64,000 nucleotides of DNA from Margaritifera margaritifera (GCA_029931535.1 JAQPZY010001675.1:1417501-1481500); one strand, 5' to 3'; shown: positions 46,512 to 60,130, numbered from the stretch's first letter. Notes: generated by a model not told the origin, from the letters alone. Program-made: numbers and translations.

Positions 46512-46742
46512 CTCTAACGATGATTAGTATACGTTACTAACGATGATTAGTATACGTTACTAACGATGATTAGTATACGTTACTAAAGATGATTAGCATA
46601 CGTTACAGACCATGATTAGTTTACTTTACTAACGATGATTAATATGCGTTACTAACGATGATTAATATACGTTACTAACGATGATCAGTATACGTTACTA
46701 ACGATGATCAGTATATGTTACAGACCATGATTAGTATACAGA
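46512..46742. repeat. 23-bp tandem repeat, about 10 units
   Basis: The unit is AACGATGATTAGTATACGTT plus ACT. Point variants include CCATGATTAGT and GATGATCAGT. Confidence 0.93.
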
Positions 46743-48735
46743 CGATGAAGAGGTTAAGAAGGATTATTAAAACAACGTCTCAAAATTAAGATTATTCTTC
46801 ACTTATAAAATTACCTCATTAACGGTAAAGGAACAGTGCCTTGTATTATTTTGATAACATCTATAATCAAGCCCCTTAAAAATATTTCATCTCGATCATA
46901 AATGAAAAAAGTTCTTGTGAATTTGTTTCAAGTATTTCATGAGAATAAACGAAGAGTAGTTCTAGGAGTAATTAGTCATAATAGCAATGCTTGGGATTTA
47001 ATTTTAAATTTTTTAAAAATATATAAATTATTGGAAAAACTGGCGTCTTGGTTTCTTAACCAAATCCAAAGAACAATATTTGAAAAGAAACAATTTATCG
47101 GATGTTGTCTAATATGCATTGCTCTCACCTTAAAGGAGTTCCTATAAAAAAGATGTAAGTATATGCAGACCTGGCTATTTCTCAACATTTCCTTGTGTAA
47201 TTTAAATTATCCATTGGAAGGACTTTACATGTTCAAAACTTCCTCTAATCTTTCCATGAGTGTCAATTTTAACGCTTGCCATAATTAACTAGGAAAACAT
47301 GCCTAGATGACGTTGTTTTGTATCAAAATAGTTTGGAATGGAAAAATGACAGTTACTAAATGTCTTTGAAAATATTTTGGAATGGAAAAATGACGTTTAA
47401 TAAATGTCTTGGAAAATATTTTGGATCAATATTTTATGCCAAGCATGTCAAAGCTTCGATCTTTATATGTAATCAAAATGATTACGGCGTCACGAATATA
47501 ACTTACAGAACGATAGGTTTATTTTGATTAGTCTAAACGGGAAAACGTTTTTTGTTGTGATACTTAAGTGGACATAGTAGGAACTTTATACTGTCTGACT
47601 TCACTACACCAGGTATGCACTTGAATATAACACGTATGCTACAGTCACCATCTCTCTGTGCTGAGACGGTGGAGTTTTCATTCACTTTTCTGCTTTCCTC
47701 TGCCAAGCCTGGTCACATTAGTGTAGTATTGCTAATTTATAGAGCTTCAGACACAAGTTACATGAAAATACCTTGGACATTCGAGACTGGTTAAAAGACT
47801 TGTGCTAGCACCTCGACGCACTAAATGTCACGGGAATACCAAACTATTGTCATTTAGAAGTAAGGAAAAAAAAAAGAAAAAGAAAAAAAAAATATCAGGT
47901 ATCGTGACAATCAATAAGACTGGTTTTCCCCTAGGTAGCTTCATATAGGATACTGAAATTTCCAGGTCATAAATAACCTGCTTTGTGATGTTTCGCACTC
48001 CAGCTGGGTCGGGCCGCCATGAAGCCATTAAGAGTATTCATGCCTCGAAAACATGGACTGTTGAAGCAGATGAAACCGTTTAAGATATTTTTAAATGACC
48101 TTTCCACATGAAAGCAATGTTCTTATTGAAATCAAAATTTTAATTACATTTTATTGCCCTGGAACACTTGTTTCCGCATCTTCATAAACTTTAATGGAAG
48201 TTTGAGTTAGTATGTCCTTCAAAGAGTAGATTTTAAAACAAGTCTTGGGATTCTACTTTACAGTTTTCTTCATTTCTCTGTCATTCTATTACCTTATTTA
48301 TATATGTTTTAATATAAAAAATACACATAAATAAGTGTGTGCGCAATCTCAGTTAAATGGATATTTCTTATAAAAGAAGTAACAGAGTTAACCGTTACTA
48401 TGTTTGTTAAACTTCGCACCTTCTTTACTCACAAATAGTAAATAATTCCTGTTGCAACATCTTCACTGCATACTATTTATTACAACACTATAACCGGAAT
48501 AATTCAATTGACATAAATTATGTCTAGAATTCTGCATACATAACGATGCTATCTTCAAAACACAAACACGATTTTTTATAAGGTTACATGCATAAACTCT
48601 CAAAGGCACAGCCTCTCACTTTCTCTCTATTCAATTCGTTTCTCTGACACAAGTTTTTGAACAAAAACAATATTATGATCCTGACTCAACATGACATTTG
48701 TGAAACAATAGAAATGGTACATATGACTGGAAGTT
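46743..48735. other. No gene seen
   Basis: AT-rich. A two-copy repeat at about 47,328-47,425 (TTTGGAATGGAAAAATGAC) and an A/G-rich tract near 47,867-47,892 are the only features. Confidence 0.5.
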
Positions 48736-48737
48736 TG

Positions 48738-48991
<254 letters not shown>

Positions 48992-48992
<1 letters not shown>

Positions 48993-50235
48993 GAAATAGA
49001 AGTCGATTCTCTGTGATATTGTTATCCTTACTGTGACTAGGATTCATTAGACACTGACAAAAGTGGCTTGTTATTTGTCGGGAAGAAACTATTTTAACTA
49101 AAAAACAATTTCAGGATTAATTATAACATAAATATTTCCGATGTCAGTCGTGTTCAAACATTGAAATATTGTATTATTTGATGCCATTTTACCATATTAA
49201 CATTGAGACATTGTATTATTTGATGTCATTTTACCATATTAATTTGTTTGTGTGCAGTAAAACCTTGTAGTCGTTATTTGTTTGTCATCTGATCAATAGA
49301 TTCGGTACCTTGAGTATCAAGGTTCTTACATCCTGAATAGGTTGATATAGATCAGCTGATACCACATTGATTCAGGGTTCTGTAAAATAGTTGGATTAAT
49401 TTAATTCAAATGACTCGGATCTTCCTCGGATTGTACTAGATTGGCATGTACAGCACGGACAATAAGTGCCTTATATAGCATACATTTCCTTTTTCGTAAT
49501 TTAATTCTTCCGGATTATTCAAAAATGACTTTTAGCTTTTAATTTCATAATCAACAAGTGATCAATAGGGCATTTGACACACTCATTATCATGACATGTG
49601 CAGAACGAAATCGATCAATTACAATACGCAACTACTTTGAAAAGTGATTAAAAGTAAAAACAAATTCAGAAACTGTATGATGTCATAATTTGTACAAACA
49701 AGAATGCTGTCGGTGTCATGTATAATTGGTGTTACTCATGGACCACCTATATACCTTGTCATGGCTTTACCCTGCTCCTCGCACCTGTAGGAAATATCCG
49801 TTATCGTCATTGAAAATCTAGAGAGGTATCATGTATTGAAAGCTTGAATAATGGTGGTTTTTATTTAAATGTTTGATATCGATATCTCACAATAATACAC
49901 ACAGAATTGCCGGTGAAAAGTTTACAGGGCGTTGATGGTATGGATCTTTTTAGGTGTTAATATTCCCATAAACATTCATCAGCAAGAACAATCAGTCGAA
50001 GTTTAATCATGTGCCAATCACAGGTGCAAATTTTCTTTGAAATATTATACATCATTCAATCCAGGTTTAAACAGTTGTTTCAATTCTTAACTGATGAGAT
50101 AAAGGTTGTCTTCATTAGGTTCATTCATTCAGAATTTGGCTTAAAGAAGCAGGTGTGCGATCCTTATGTCGGAGGAAAAAACTGTTAACCAACTATTTAA
50201 GATATTACGAATTAAGGTGTTATGAATTTTACACA
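48992..50235. other. No gene seen
   Basis: Only a two-copy 46-bp repeat (TTGTATTATTTGATG core, about 49,158-49,241) is visible. Confidence 0.5.

Positions 50236-50293
<58 letters not shown>
50236..50293. repeat. (GT)n microsatellite
   Basis: Uninterrupted GT run. Confidence 0.97.
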
Positions 50294-50294
<1 letters not shown>

Positions 50295-50388
50295 AAGTGA
50301 AGTTCATACCATCTTAATTCAAATAAAGACGATTTTAACTGGACCTAAAACCACATTTTCTTTCTGTTCTTTTATCATATACTTATAT

Positions 50389-50572
50389 AGTCCGTTTTTG
50401 CTGTCCCTTGACCAGCCATTAAATTACATTTTATATAGTCCCTTGACCAACCATTAAATAACATTTACATAGTCCCTTGACCAGCCATTAAATTACATTT
50501 TATATAGTCCCTTGACCAGCCATTAAATTACATTTTATATAGTCCTTGACTAGCCATTAAATTACATTTTCT
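50389..50572. repeat. 35-bp tandem repeat, about five units
   Basis: The unit is AGTCCCTTGACCAGCCATTA plus AATTACATTTTATAT; the units differ slightly in length. Confidence 0.93.
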
Positions 50573-50813
50573 CCAAATTTTGAATGTCCAGAGAATTATA
50601 AGCTTGATTTATAATTTATTCTTGGACATACTATTATATCATTTTCCGAATCGTTAAAATGTTACTGTATACGGTAGATTTAACAGTTGATGGTCAAGGT
50701 GTGATTGGCTGACACCTGAAGTAACCTGAGTTCGAGATGAAGAAGGTCAAGGTTGATAGTGGCTGTTGGTCAGGTCTTGTCAATATAATCCAATATTTGC
50801 TAAATATATTATT

Positions 50814-50828
50814 GTCTTAAAATAAATG

Positions 50829-50902
<74 letters not shown>
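50814..50902. repeat. Possible retrotransposon 3' end with (ATT)n tail
   Basis: TCTTAAAATAAATGCATTATT precedes about 24 ATT units; the lead-in is identical to that at 36,680. Confidence 0.6.
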
Positions 50903-50904
<2 letters not shown>

Positions 50905-51027
50905 ATATCATGATGTCCATGGGATTGTAGTGCTTGCCATAGCAATTACACCATTTCACCCACAGAGAGCACATGGCTGCTATTATTAGACTGCGTAATC
51001 CCTCAATTGGAACATTGGTCGTTCATT

Positions 51028-51684
51028 TCCGTCAAGTCGAAAAATAACCTCGGATGTAGTTGTAGACTGTGGTCAGCCCACCATTAATTTTACTATATAT
51101 TACATACATACATTTTTCCAGGCTGAACTCAGACCATAATTCCAATCACACTAGGATTCCCAGGGGTGACAGTGCCATTATGGCCCAGTACACACACCAA
51201 GACTTGTCAGTTGTTGCCCAGCATAATTACGAATAACAGCTGATCAAACCCTACTGGTGTCATGGTTCCATTTCCGGGTTAATCTAAACATAGTTTGTGA
51301 CTATATTTCACGCTTACTTTACATGTTCCACCACACTGCTTTCACAACCAAAATAAAAGGCATCTCAAAATAAAGAATGACTGCTCCCCAATTATTCCAT
51401 GGTAAAAATCAGTTCCTGTCATGAATATTTCACAGTGAGCGACTCAGTCCAAAAACCCTCTAAATTTAGATACGATCTACCGGTACTTATCTGGGTACTG
51501 ACCCTGAATCATTTTATCCTGGTCTGATACAAGGTATACACCTAAATTTGATGGGTTTTGGTGATTCACCTCCGGCGGAGTGCAGCACATATGCTGCAAC
51601 AGAAATGGTTGACAATGCTCCTATTATGACATAGTTCTAAACGGCGGCGAATTACATCCGAGGTTTCTTTCTCGACTTGACGGA
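51028..51684. mobile_element. Inverted-repeat-bounded segment, possible non-autonomous DNA element
   Basis: The left arm 51,028-51,058 (TCCGTCAAGTCGAAAAATAA then CCTCGGATGTA) is the near-complement of the right arm 51,653-51,684 (TACATCCGAGGTTTCTTTCT then CGACTTGACGGA). The spacer of about 595 bp has no coding frame that I recognise. I find no target-site duplication, so the true ends may lie outside the arms. Confidence 0.65.
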
Positions 51685-51689
51685 AAAGG

Positions 51690-51870
51690 CCGAGAACAGG
51701 GGGCGAAGGGAAGGGGACGGAGCCGACTAGCCCCTACCCACCCACTCCACCAATAAATAACAATGAGCACGAGGCTTCGCCCTCTGGACCCCCACCAGGG
51801 GTTCCATCCCATAGACTCCTTGCCTGCGTGTATATCCCTCTCCCACGATATTCCTGGATCCGCCCCTGGA
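51690..51870 (-). mobile_element. End of a hAT-like element
   Basis: The minus strand from 51,870 reads CAGGGGCGGATCCAGGAATA, a typical hAT-type terminus, followed by GC-richer sequence. The opposite end is not found and may coincide with the inverted repeat at 51,653-51,684. Confidence 0.5.
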
Positions 51871-51949
51871 GAATGTCCCGATTGGGTAATCCCTGTTATG
51901 TGCAGTTCTTTCCGTATGGATAACCAGTTGTGTTAGATGCATGCAAAAA

Positions 51950-52870
51950 TGATGACAAAAAGTGAACTTTATGTTTTAAAATGTTAAAATGTACATCCCG
52001 AGTTCGCACTTAAACTTCAACTCAAGTAACTTTAACATTTTTAGATTTGTCCTGTGTTTTTCACAGGTTTTCAATTTTATGGGTAGTCAAGGCGCATGGA
52101 ACAGACTATATGCTCGAACCAGTCTTATGCAGCCATGTCTAGGCAGTGACAAATGTTGCCGCTTAAGATAGGTGACTGTTTAATAAAGATTTATTTCTCC
52201 ATTTTGTTATTTGATATTCATGTATTGAAAACGTGGCTGTTAAAGGCAAGTGATTGATAAATAGAGATGACCTATATTAAATGTTTGTACATTTATATAC
52301 ATTATATTCGCCTAATTTTGTTAAACACAACTATATGAGAATAATGTCACATGTGTTTATAAATGAAAAAGAAAAAAAAAAAGAAGAAAAAACCCACAAG
52401 TCATCAATAACATTGTAGATTTTTATGATACTTACTTGCCTAAAATATAATGACCAAATTGCATCTAAATTTTGATGTTAAAATAATGAATACTATTTAA
52501 ACGATATATCGCTTCTTTGTTGTTATGTTTTACATCTTGGAATTAGATGGACACATGTATAAAAAAAAAAAAAAGAGAAGGATGAAATAACGAATGGATC
52601 TCATAAAAAATTAAAGCAGCAATATTTCAAGGTGTAACTTAACTACATTATCCATGCCTTTATTTTAATATCTGATACGTATGCACCATATCATTTCAGC
52701 CCTCAAATATAAAACTATGTTTTAAGTATTATTTTGAGAATTAGTTCACTTTTTTTCACTATGAGTTGCTACCATATTTTGCTTGAATAAATCCATACTC
52801 TATAATACAAGAATCATCATCATTATATATTGCGAAGGTCAAGCAAATAGAACAGTTGTTCCAGGGCACT
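51950..52870. other. No gene seen
   Basis: AT-rich, with A-rich tracts near 52,372-52,390 and 52,560-52,576. Confidence 0.5.
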
Positions 52871-52877
52871 CGCAACG

Positions 52878-53098
<221 letters not shown>

Positions 53099-54042
53099 TT
53101 AGGGGGTGGGGGAGGGGCAGGCGCTTTTTGAAATTGCTACACTTTAATTCGGCCTTATATATTTCGCCCAAGATATAATTTTCATAATGGAATCTATATT
53201 AAATATATTGAAAACTAGTGTTGCTAATAATAGATTACGTTATAAGAATACAAAAGTTATGAAAGCGTTCTATCATAAATTATTACGTTCAGTGACATGA
53301 AAATGTATCGTGCATTTCGTTTGAAGCATGCTGTACAAGCCTGTAATATTGCTTCTCCAAGAGTAATTGAATTCCGTACCGTTCCCCAATGTTTTATTTT
53401 GATCTATACCAAACAATAAATAACTACTGCCGTTGTATGTCTTGCGTTCATTTCCTATGGATGGATGTTTTAATTCACACGATTTTAGTCCCCATCGTCT
53501 AAATAACCCGCTGTAAATACATTCTGTCATATGCGAAGTGCATTAATTGCCTCTGATAATAGAAGCAATGCATTGAATAGAATTGTACATCACGTAGCCA
53601 GCTATTATCTAGAAGTATTATTTTGACTAATCTAGTGTTTAGACAGCTTGAAGAAGTCCATATGCTATGATAATTTGGCAAAATTAGTATCAAAAACACT
53701 GAATCTGGCGCCAAACTAAATAGCTCGTGAGCGGTATTCGATATAGTGTATACACAAAACGATAGTATTTTACAAAGTTTGAGAGAAGGTACAGCCAGAG
53801 TATTTGATTTGTGCATGGGCAATATGCACATTTATGCACGTAGCCTTGCCGAAGTGAAGATAGGCAGTGACAACTTCCAATATTACGCGTGTCCTGCAAT
53901 ATAATAAACAAAGAGGAGTGGAAACTATTTTTATTATACATTAATAACTTGTTTAAACCGTATATTCATCGAGTTAGTTCAACATAATTTGAAGGAAACA
54001 TATTTTAATCTGGTCGTTTTCAATTTTATTCTTAACATTTTC
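53099..54042. other. No gene seen
   Basis: The overlapping minus-strand frames 53,273-53,941 show no recognisable motif. Confidence 0.5.
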
Positions 54043-54219
54043 ATGTATGTATGCATGCATGTATGTATGTATGTATGTATGTATGTATGTATGTATGTAT
54101 GTATGTATGTATGTATGTATGTATGTATGTATGTATGTATGTATGTATGTATGTATGTATGTATGTATGTATGTATGTATGTATGTATGTATGTCTGTAT
54201 GTATGTATGTATGTATGTT
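54043..54219. repeat. (ATGT)n microsatellite, about 44 units
   Basis: Nearly perfect ATGT tetranucleotides with ATGC variants at the left end. The motif is the reverse complement of the array at 30,911-31,070. Confidence 0.97.
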
Positions 54220-54647
54220 CTAATGTTAGTTGTATGTATTTTACTTGTGAATACGAAATTCCCGGTCCCTATAGATAAAACATATAGTCTGATATTTTAC
54301 ATCATGTCCGATATTGCTTCATCCAGAAGTGATCGCACAAATTCCTAAATCTCTTAGAAAAAATAAATAAATAAATAATTAATGAATACACTTGTAAACA
54401 AATCAAATATACCGAAGAGATTTTTTAAAAAAGAGACAGGCTTTGCAAGAATTTCCATCCGAGATAGGTAATACCCAAGACTCGAACAAATACATTTTTC
54501 TAAACAGCATGATTCTTTCCATTCATTTTATCGAATTTAATTTTTAATACAATTGTTGAATGCTTAATATGACCGGTTACAATAAGAAATTGTTAAATGT
54601 GTTCCTTAAAGTTAGTTATATTTATCTTCCTAATCATTCGTTTGCAT

Positions 54648-54945
54648 CGTAGCGACGCGATGGGGGCGGAGGGAGGGGGCAATTGCCCGCGGCGCCAGGC
54701 GAAGGGGACGCCGTTGGGAACTTTTTTCTTTATTTTGCAGCTGAAATTTTCATAGTATTCACCGTCACCTTAGTGTAACGAGGGCAATTCTTTACAAATC
54801 TTATATTTAGTGTGTGTGGGGGGGGGGGGGGGAGGAAGGGGGCAAGGAGTGAGGTCAGCAACTACCATAAAAACTGCTCTTTGTAGCAAAGTAGGGGCGC
54901 CCTAAAGAACATTGCCCCCAGGCGCCTCGAACCCTCGCGCCACCA
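54648..54945. mobile_element. G-rich hAT-like MITE
   Basis: The left end reads GTAGCGACGCGATGGGGGCG and the right end, on the minus strand, TGGTGGCGCGAGGGTTCGAG. Both continue to GGGGGCAAT and GGCGCC blocks, making an imperfect inverted repeat. A G homopolymer (about 54,818-54,832) lies in the middle. No coding frame. Confidence 0.6.
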
Positions 54946-54959
54946 ATGAATTTTATAAA

Positions 54960-56015
54960 CTTTGTTCCTGAACCAACAGATAATACACGTGTGATAGATT
55001 TAAGAAGAGAAAGTTAACCTAAAAAAATTATTCTGTGAAGTAAATATTTTCAAGTAACTGATTATTCTTTCCGCATAAATTACAAAAATTTTCAGAGAAA
55101 GATTAAATAAAATTCCAAAGTGTGAGTGAAGTGCATCTTGCTTTGTCAGCTCTCATTTTTCGTGACGATTTTAACATACAGGAAAGTAAGACAAATCTTG
55201 TTTGATAATGGTTCAAAGTTATAACCTACACGCATACTAGTATTTACCTACAATCTACTACGCAAAAATATCAATGGTGAGTGGTATGATAATGTCATAT
55301 GAATACTATATACGAATGACTTTGATTCAAGAAAACGAAATGTGCATGGTGAATGCTGATATTAACGGCATAAAAGAAGTCAGAGTCTCCCATTCATCAA
55401 ACCTGGTGAGAGATTATTAATCGATGGTTTGCCGGTTCCTTTAACCACATAAGCATTCCAATTCGAACCTCATTCCCACCTGTCATCGTTGATTGCAGGT
55501 GTGCTTACTGCACTTATTGTCGTTAAAACAGCCACCCATTAACATGCGACTTAAACTTTAACGAGTGTCATTTGTTTCTAAAGTTTATGCGACACCTACA
55601 TCGACAAGGTATAATTTACAATGGATATATGTGAAACAACCTCTATATCATTGATCGCTAAGAGGCGTGTCTGAAATTTGACACTGTGCTGGGCGATACT
55701 TTGTAAATTACAGCTTTGTTTCATTTTCCTACCACGACCATATTGTGGTTGTGTAATTATGGGTCGTAAAATCCTACAGATTTACGAGGCAAGATATTAA
55801 CATTATACTATTCATTAAAAGGAGCTTTCAATATCGACTCCTGCGTGTACTTCGGTGTAATTACAGTGTGTTACAGGTGCCAAAAAAAAAATCGCAATCA
55901 ACAACTGGTTCACGAAAGTATTCATGAACCATATCGTTTTTAACTCAAATAAATTAAGTCACAACCTAAAAATAAGCAAGGTATTCGATTTGTTTTTGCT
56001 TTCTTTTGTTTTAAC
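54960..56015. other. No gene seen
   Basis: No recognised feature. Confidence 0.5.
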
Positions 56016-56019
56016 GGCA

Positions 56020-56145
56020 CTTGTAACACATTATTGGACTTTATCATGCAGAGAAAAAAGGAGACAGCCGACTCGGCCTCGGTGGGTATCGAACCTGCAA
56101 CCCTTGGATTACTAGTCCGACGCTCTATCAACTAATCTACCTGTA
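56020..56145 (-). mobile_element. tRNA-Thr-like SINE
   Basis: The minus strand from about 56,145 reads TAGATTAGTTGATAGAGC (A-box region), an anticodon arm GGA-CTAGTAA-TCC with anticodon AGT, and GCAGGTTCGATACCC (B box). The acceptor and T stems pair poorly, and the tRNA-like part runs on into a CCGAGGCCGAGTCGGC-type tail. It is therefore a SINE head or tRNA pseudogene rather than a functional tRNA-Thr. Confidence 0.75.
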
Positions 56146-56302
56146 GCGTACTGGGGGTGGGGTGGGGGGCGGATGGGGCGGTTGCCCCGAGCGCCAGAGG
56201 TGTTGGGGCGCCAAAACAGCTGATATAAATTCGGGCCTCATATTCGGGCCCTTTGGGCCATCATCGTCGCCCTGGGAGCCATTTACTCTTAGTACGCCAC
56301 TG
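56141..56302. mobile_element. Short hAT-like MITE adjoining the SINE
   Basis: The left end CTGTAGCGTACT and the complement of the right end CAGTGGCGTACT agree at 10 of 12 positions. The interior has GGGGCGGTTGCCCCGAGCGC, like the MITE at 54,648. Its left end overlaps the head of the SINE by a few bases, so one inserted at or into the other. No clear 8-bp duplication is visible. Confidence 0.65.
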
Positions 56303-56516
56303 CGTGGCTCCACTACTAAAGAGATTGTCTTACAAGTTGAATAAGTAGTTAGTTATCTCTTTTTGTGACGTTAAAACCTTAATGGATTATGCACACACTA
56401 AATCCATGATTTCGGACAAATGTAGTGTGAAGGACGTATCCAATATTTAATGATAACATTCGTTTAATATTCCCACTGATCTTCCTTTAAATGCTCTGAC
56501 AGATGTGGGAAACACA

Positions 56517-56554
56517 CACACACCACCACCACCACCGCCAACAACAACAACATC

Positions 56555-56586
<32 letters not shown>

Positions 56587-56611
56587 CATCAACAACAACA
56601 ACAACAACAAA
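56517..56611. repeat. CA/CAC/CAA/CAT compound microsatellite
   Basis: Successive CA, CAC, CAA, CAT and CAA blocks; His, Gln and Pro homopolymer frames are artefacts. Confidence 0.95.
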
Positions 56612-57675
56612 AGCAATTATTGGAAGGAATTGCGCCTGGTTACACTTTTGCAGTCTATTACAATTGGGTAGGCCTTGTAGATTAATGAGAGATATTTGGT
56701 GCAAAGCAGTTGCATGGATTACATCCTTGAGCTAAAGATACATGATACAATAAATGGTGGCAAGTGTTACGCTTATAATATTTATCTGCATACTATTTAT
56801 TACCATTCGGTAACCTTATTAGCTTCAAACAATGAATATGGACACAACCGAAGTGACCCTTTGGAAGGTTTATGTGGCTTACATGTTGAAAAGAGATGGT
56901 AGGCTGTCAGTATGAAGTACTTCTTGATTTACTTTCACTGGATCAAGTTACATTTGTTTGAAATGGCGAAAAACCACGAATCCTCTTTATAAATGTTTTT
57001 GCTATTCAAACAAATAATACGAAAAACTATAATTTGTTAAAAAGAAAAAGGTGGAAAATGGAAACAAAAGGCATTGAATTTTAAAGGTTTCTATTTTTTA
57101 AAGAAAATGATTATTTGAAATTTTTATGATGGCATTAAACCGATAGTGTTTATTACTGACCAACACACATCTATGATCTTGTATTGTATTTGCTTGTCTT
57201 GCTCGTTTAGAACCCCGGCAACTGTTGTCCATAATAGCAATATTTAGGACGAATGAAGGGCCTTAACCATTATATTAAGTGTAGGCAAGTTCCGATGTTA
57301 AAAGTAAGACAATAGGTTAAGCCATTGTTTCATAGGTACCTTCTTGTCATTACGGAAGATACATACAAAAAGAAAAAAGAATGGATGAAACAATGCTTTT
57401 TCAAGAAACAAAGTAAAATCAATTACTTCGGTCAATGGGTCAACTAAAGTCGATAGAAGTAACACGTATTTATTCGGGTTTAAGATTCTGTATTATACGA
57501 AAGCTACTTGATTCATTGAAGGTTGCAAACATCACAAGCTCCAATTATCATGCGGTTATTCATTTGGATATTTAAATTACGATAACAACTTTGCCGGGAA
57601 AAGTTAGAATGTGTGTCACGATCTTTGAAACCTACATTCCGCCTGATTGTTTGTTCCTTTTTTCTTTTGCTTCAG

Positions 57676-57678
<3 letters not shown>
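56612..57678. other. No gene seen
   Basis: AT-rich, without recognised features. Confidence 0.5.

Positions 57679-57740
<62 letters not shown>
57679..57740. repeat. (GA)n microsatellite
   Basis: Uninterrupted GA run; the Glu-Arg frame is an artefact. Confidence 0.97.
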
Positions 57741-57741
<1 letters not shown>

Positions 57742-58799
57742 TAATCATCACGCGGCAATTTCTATATATTTTTGGTTCTTATCTTTCTTACTGAAATTCA
57801 CACCATCACTTTGAATTCCGGAATAGGACCTTTCAAAAAATGTCAGTAATAACAATGCACACTGTATTGATATTGAAACAGAATAGTCGTAATAAGGCGG
57901 GAACCTCCCAATCAGTGAAACTGTTGTCTGTTTCCACATGAAATATCTACTTTTTTATATGAGAATCACTACCAAATCTATCTTTAAAACAAATCATACC
58001 TGAAAACAATCACTTTCAGGTGAAATTATATCTTTATTGACATTTAATAGGTGTTCAACAATTTGCATATTTGGAAATTACCTAATATACTGAAGTTATT
58101 GAGAAATCTTAAAGTTCATGGAGAATAAATTGGCTGGAAACTAATTTATTTGTTAAGAAAATGTTACTGAAAATTTGTGGAAAGGCTAATTCATGCGAAT
58201 CAAATAGAATGTGCAGACTTCAGCCAGTTGTAAACTTATGAAAAATACAGACCTTGCAGCTTTAACAAACCTTAATTCCGAAACAAGTGCACGGAGCTTT
58301 CCATACTCGAAGTGGCATACCAAATTGCCTATTGATGTGTATAATTCAAAATTGCGTGTAGACTGATATTGTTATTGGAACTGCGGCTTTGCAGGTTATC
58401 ACAAATACTTGGCTGTGTTTGGATTGATCGACAATTTTAAAACTCTTTCCCAACCGAATATAAATTATTGGTAATAAGCAAAAGAATAAGTCAATGATGG
58501 CCCTACTTATTTGAGTATTTTTTAATTTTTATTTTAAGATGTAAAATTGAAAGAAGAATGCAATGAAATTAAACCGAAATCAGGATCAAGAATTAACACA
58601 TTTTTGATAATATTATCGAAGGAGTATTTTAACGATGTAAAGCAGATAATGATTGTAATGTTATTGTCTTTATCTTCACATACTTTCGATAATTACTGGC
58701 CTTCAAGCAGTGTAATAGGAGCTTGAAACGAAATAATAATTTAAATGAATAAACTTTTAATGATTGGAGGAGAAAAGAGAGATTAATCGTCCGAAATTA
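57741..58799. other. No gene seen
   Basis: No recognised feature. Confidence 0.5.
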
Positions 58800-58865
58800 C
58801 CTTTAAATTGTCAGTTCTCACTAATTAGCATCGGGTAGTACCAAGCCTTAGTTGACTATCATGAC
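58800..58865. repeat. Interspersed repeat copy 2, left part
   Basis: Matches 11,820-11,875 at roughly 75% by eye (GGGTAGTACCAAGC against GGGTAGCACCGAGC). The remainder of the repeat continues at 61,225. Confidence 0.6.
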
Positions 58866-58884
58866 TTTTTACACCATTGGAAGC

Positions 58885-58985
58885 TGTACTAGTAATGTTG
58901 CTGGTAGCGACTCCACTGTACTACTAATGTTGCTGGTAGCGACTCCACTGTACTACTAATGTTGCTGGTAGCGACTCCACTGTAC
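58885..58985. repeat. 32-bp tandem repeat, three copies
   Basis: The unit contains ACTAATGTTGCTGGTAGCGA plus CTCCACTGTACT; the copies are almost identical, so the duplication is recent. Confidence 0.95.
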
Positions 58986-58989
58986 TATA

Positions 58990-60130
58990 GGTAATGACTC
59001 TCAGAAACAATCTGGTGCATGCATTTGTAAAAAAAAACTGCGATAAATATTTGAATGGGTTATATTTTCGAGGAAAAAAAAAAAAAGAGGTAATAAAGAA
59101 AGGGGAGGTAATTTCTCAAGAAGTACACACGGTGCTTGTGCAGATTTGAAGTTGCTTTAACGCGGTATTAAAAATTAAAGATGTCAGTTATTTGGTTCGC
59201 ATAACTTTAAAAACATAAATTTGGTTTTTGCAAAATGTTAACGATGGATAAACTATTTTTTTTCCATCAGATTTGTTACGTAAGTATTTAATATAAATGC
59301 CTTCGATGAATTAATACGGAAATTGTTTTCAATGGCAAGAACAAAGATGCAAGTCTGGTGAAGTCACATTCATGGACAGCAAGTGTTGTACACTTTCACG
59401 CCTGGTAATCTTCTCGCGCATTTCACCCGGTTATACCATTATATGGGTGAAATGAATTTTCGAGTATGACGCAGAGGATCAATATTCTTGGCCAGGAATG
59501 GTATGTTGTGTTTTACTTTACACTTTTATCAAATATAAAATTGCTTGTTTAAAAAATCGGAGAATCTTGTTCCATGTAACATATTTCCCATCAGAACCAC
59601 ACTCAAATCAATGTCTGATTTGTTAGAGATCTCGAGATTTATTATTTCTTCTGCAGTCTGAGTTGTGAAAAGTTTGCTCCAACAGTTCATGTAAATGCCT
59701 TCATGCTTAAATTTGGTCAGTTGACCGGAAATTTGTCGTTACAAAAGTATAAAACAATTAAAATATGATACTTCAAGTTACATAAATGCAACCCATTTCC
59801 GGTCGTTCGGATGAAGTGTTGATATTGTTAAACTCTAAAAAAATGTATGTTACAGAAGTCCTTAGGGATTTTACCATTCGTACACCTCAAGCGCTACCAG
59901 TCGAACAGCGCCGAATCGAAGAAATCGCTTGAAACTGTACGACTCGCGCTACCGGTGAATTTGGTCATACACTCAAAAGTGAGTCATTATTTCTAATTAC
60001 AAGACGAAATAGCACCAGTCTGTTCGCACAGTAACAGATAATTACATAATAATTATCAACTGCTCGAACAGAAATATCATAATGACCAATATTCATGGAA
60101 AATTACACAACTTTTTGTCTTCAACCTCAC
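58990..60130. other. No gene seen
   Basis: Part of the 2.4-kb sequence that separates the two halves of the interspersed repeat. No transposon termini are recognised. Confidence 0.5.

Noticed and set aside
47828..48028. 66-codon minus-strand frame
   Set aside because: It contains a poly-Phe run from an A/G-rich tract and has no recognised homologue.
53273..53941. Chain of overlapping minus-strand frames as a spliced gene
   Set aside because: I find no domain, no convincing splice sites linking them, and frame overlaps that are expected by chance.
56066..56145. Functional tRNA-Thr gene
   Set aside because: Anticodon loop and B box are recognisable, but acceptor and T stems do not pair properly.
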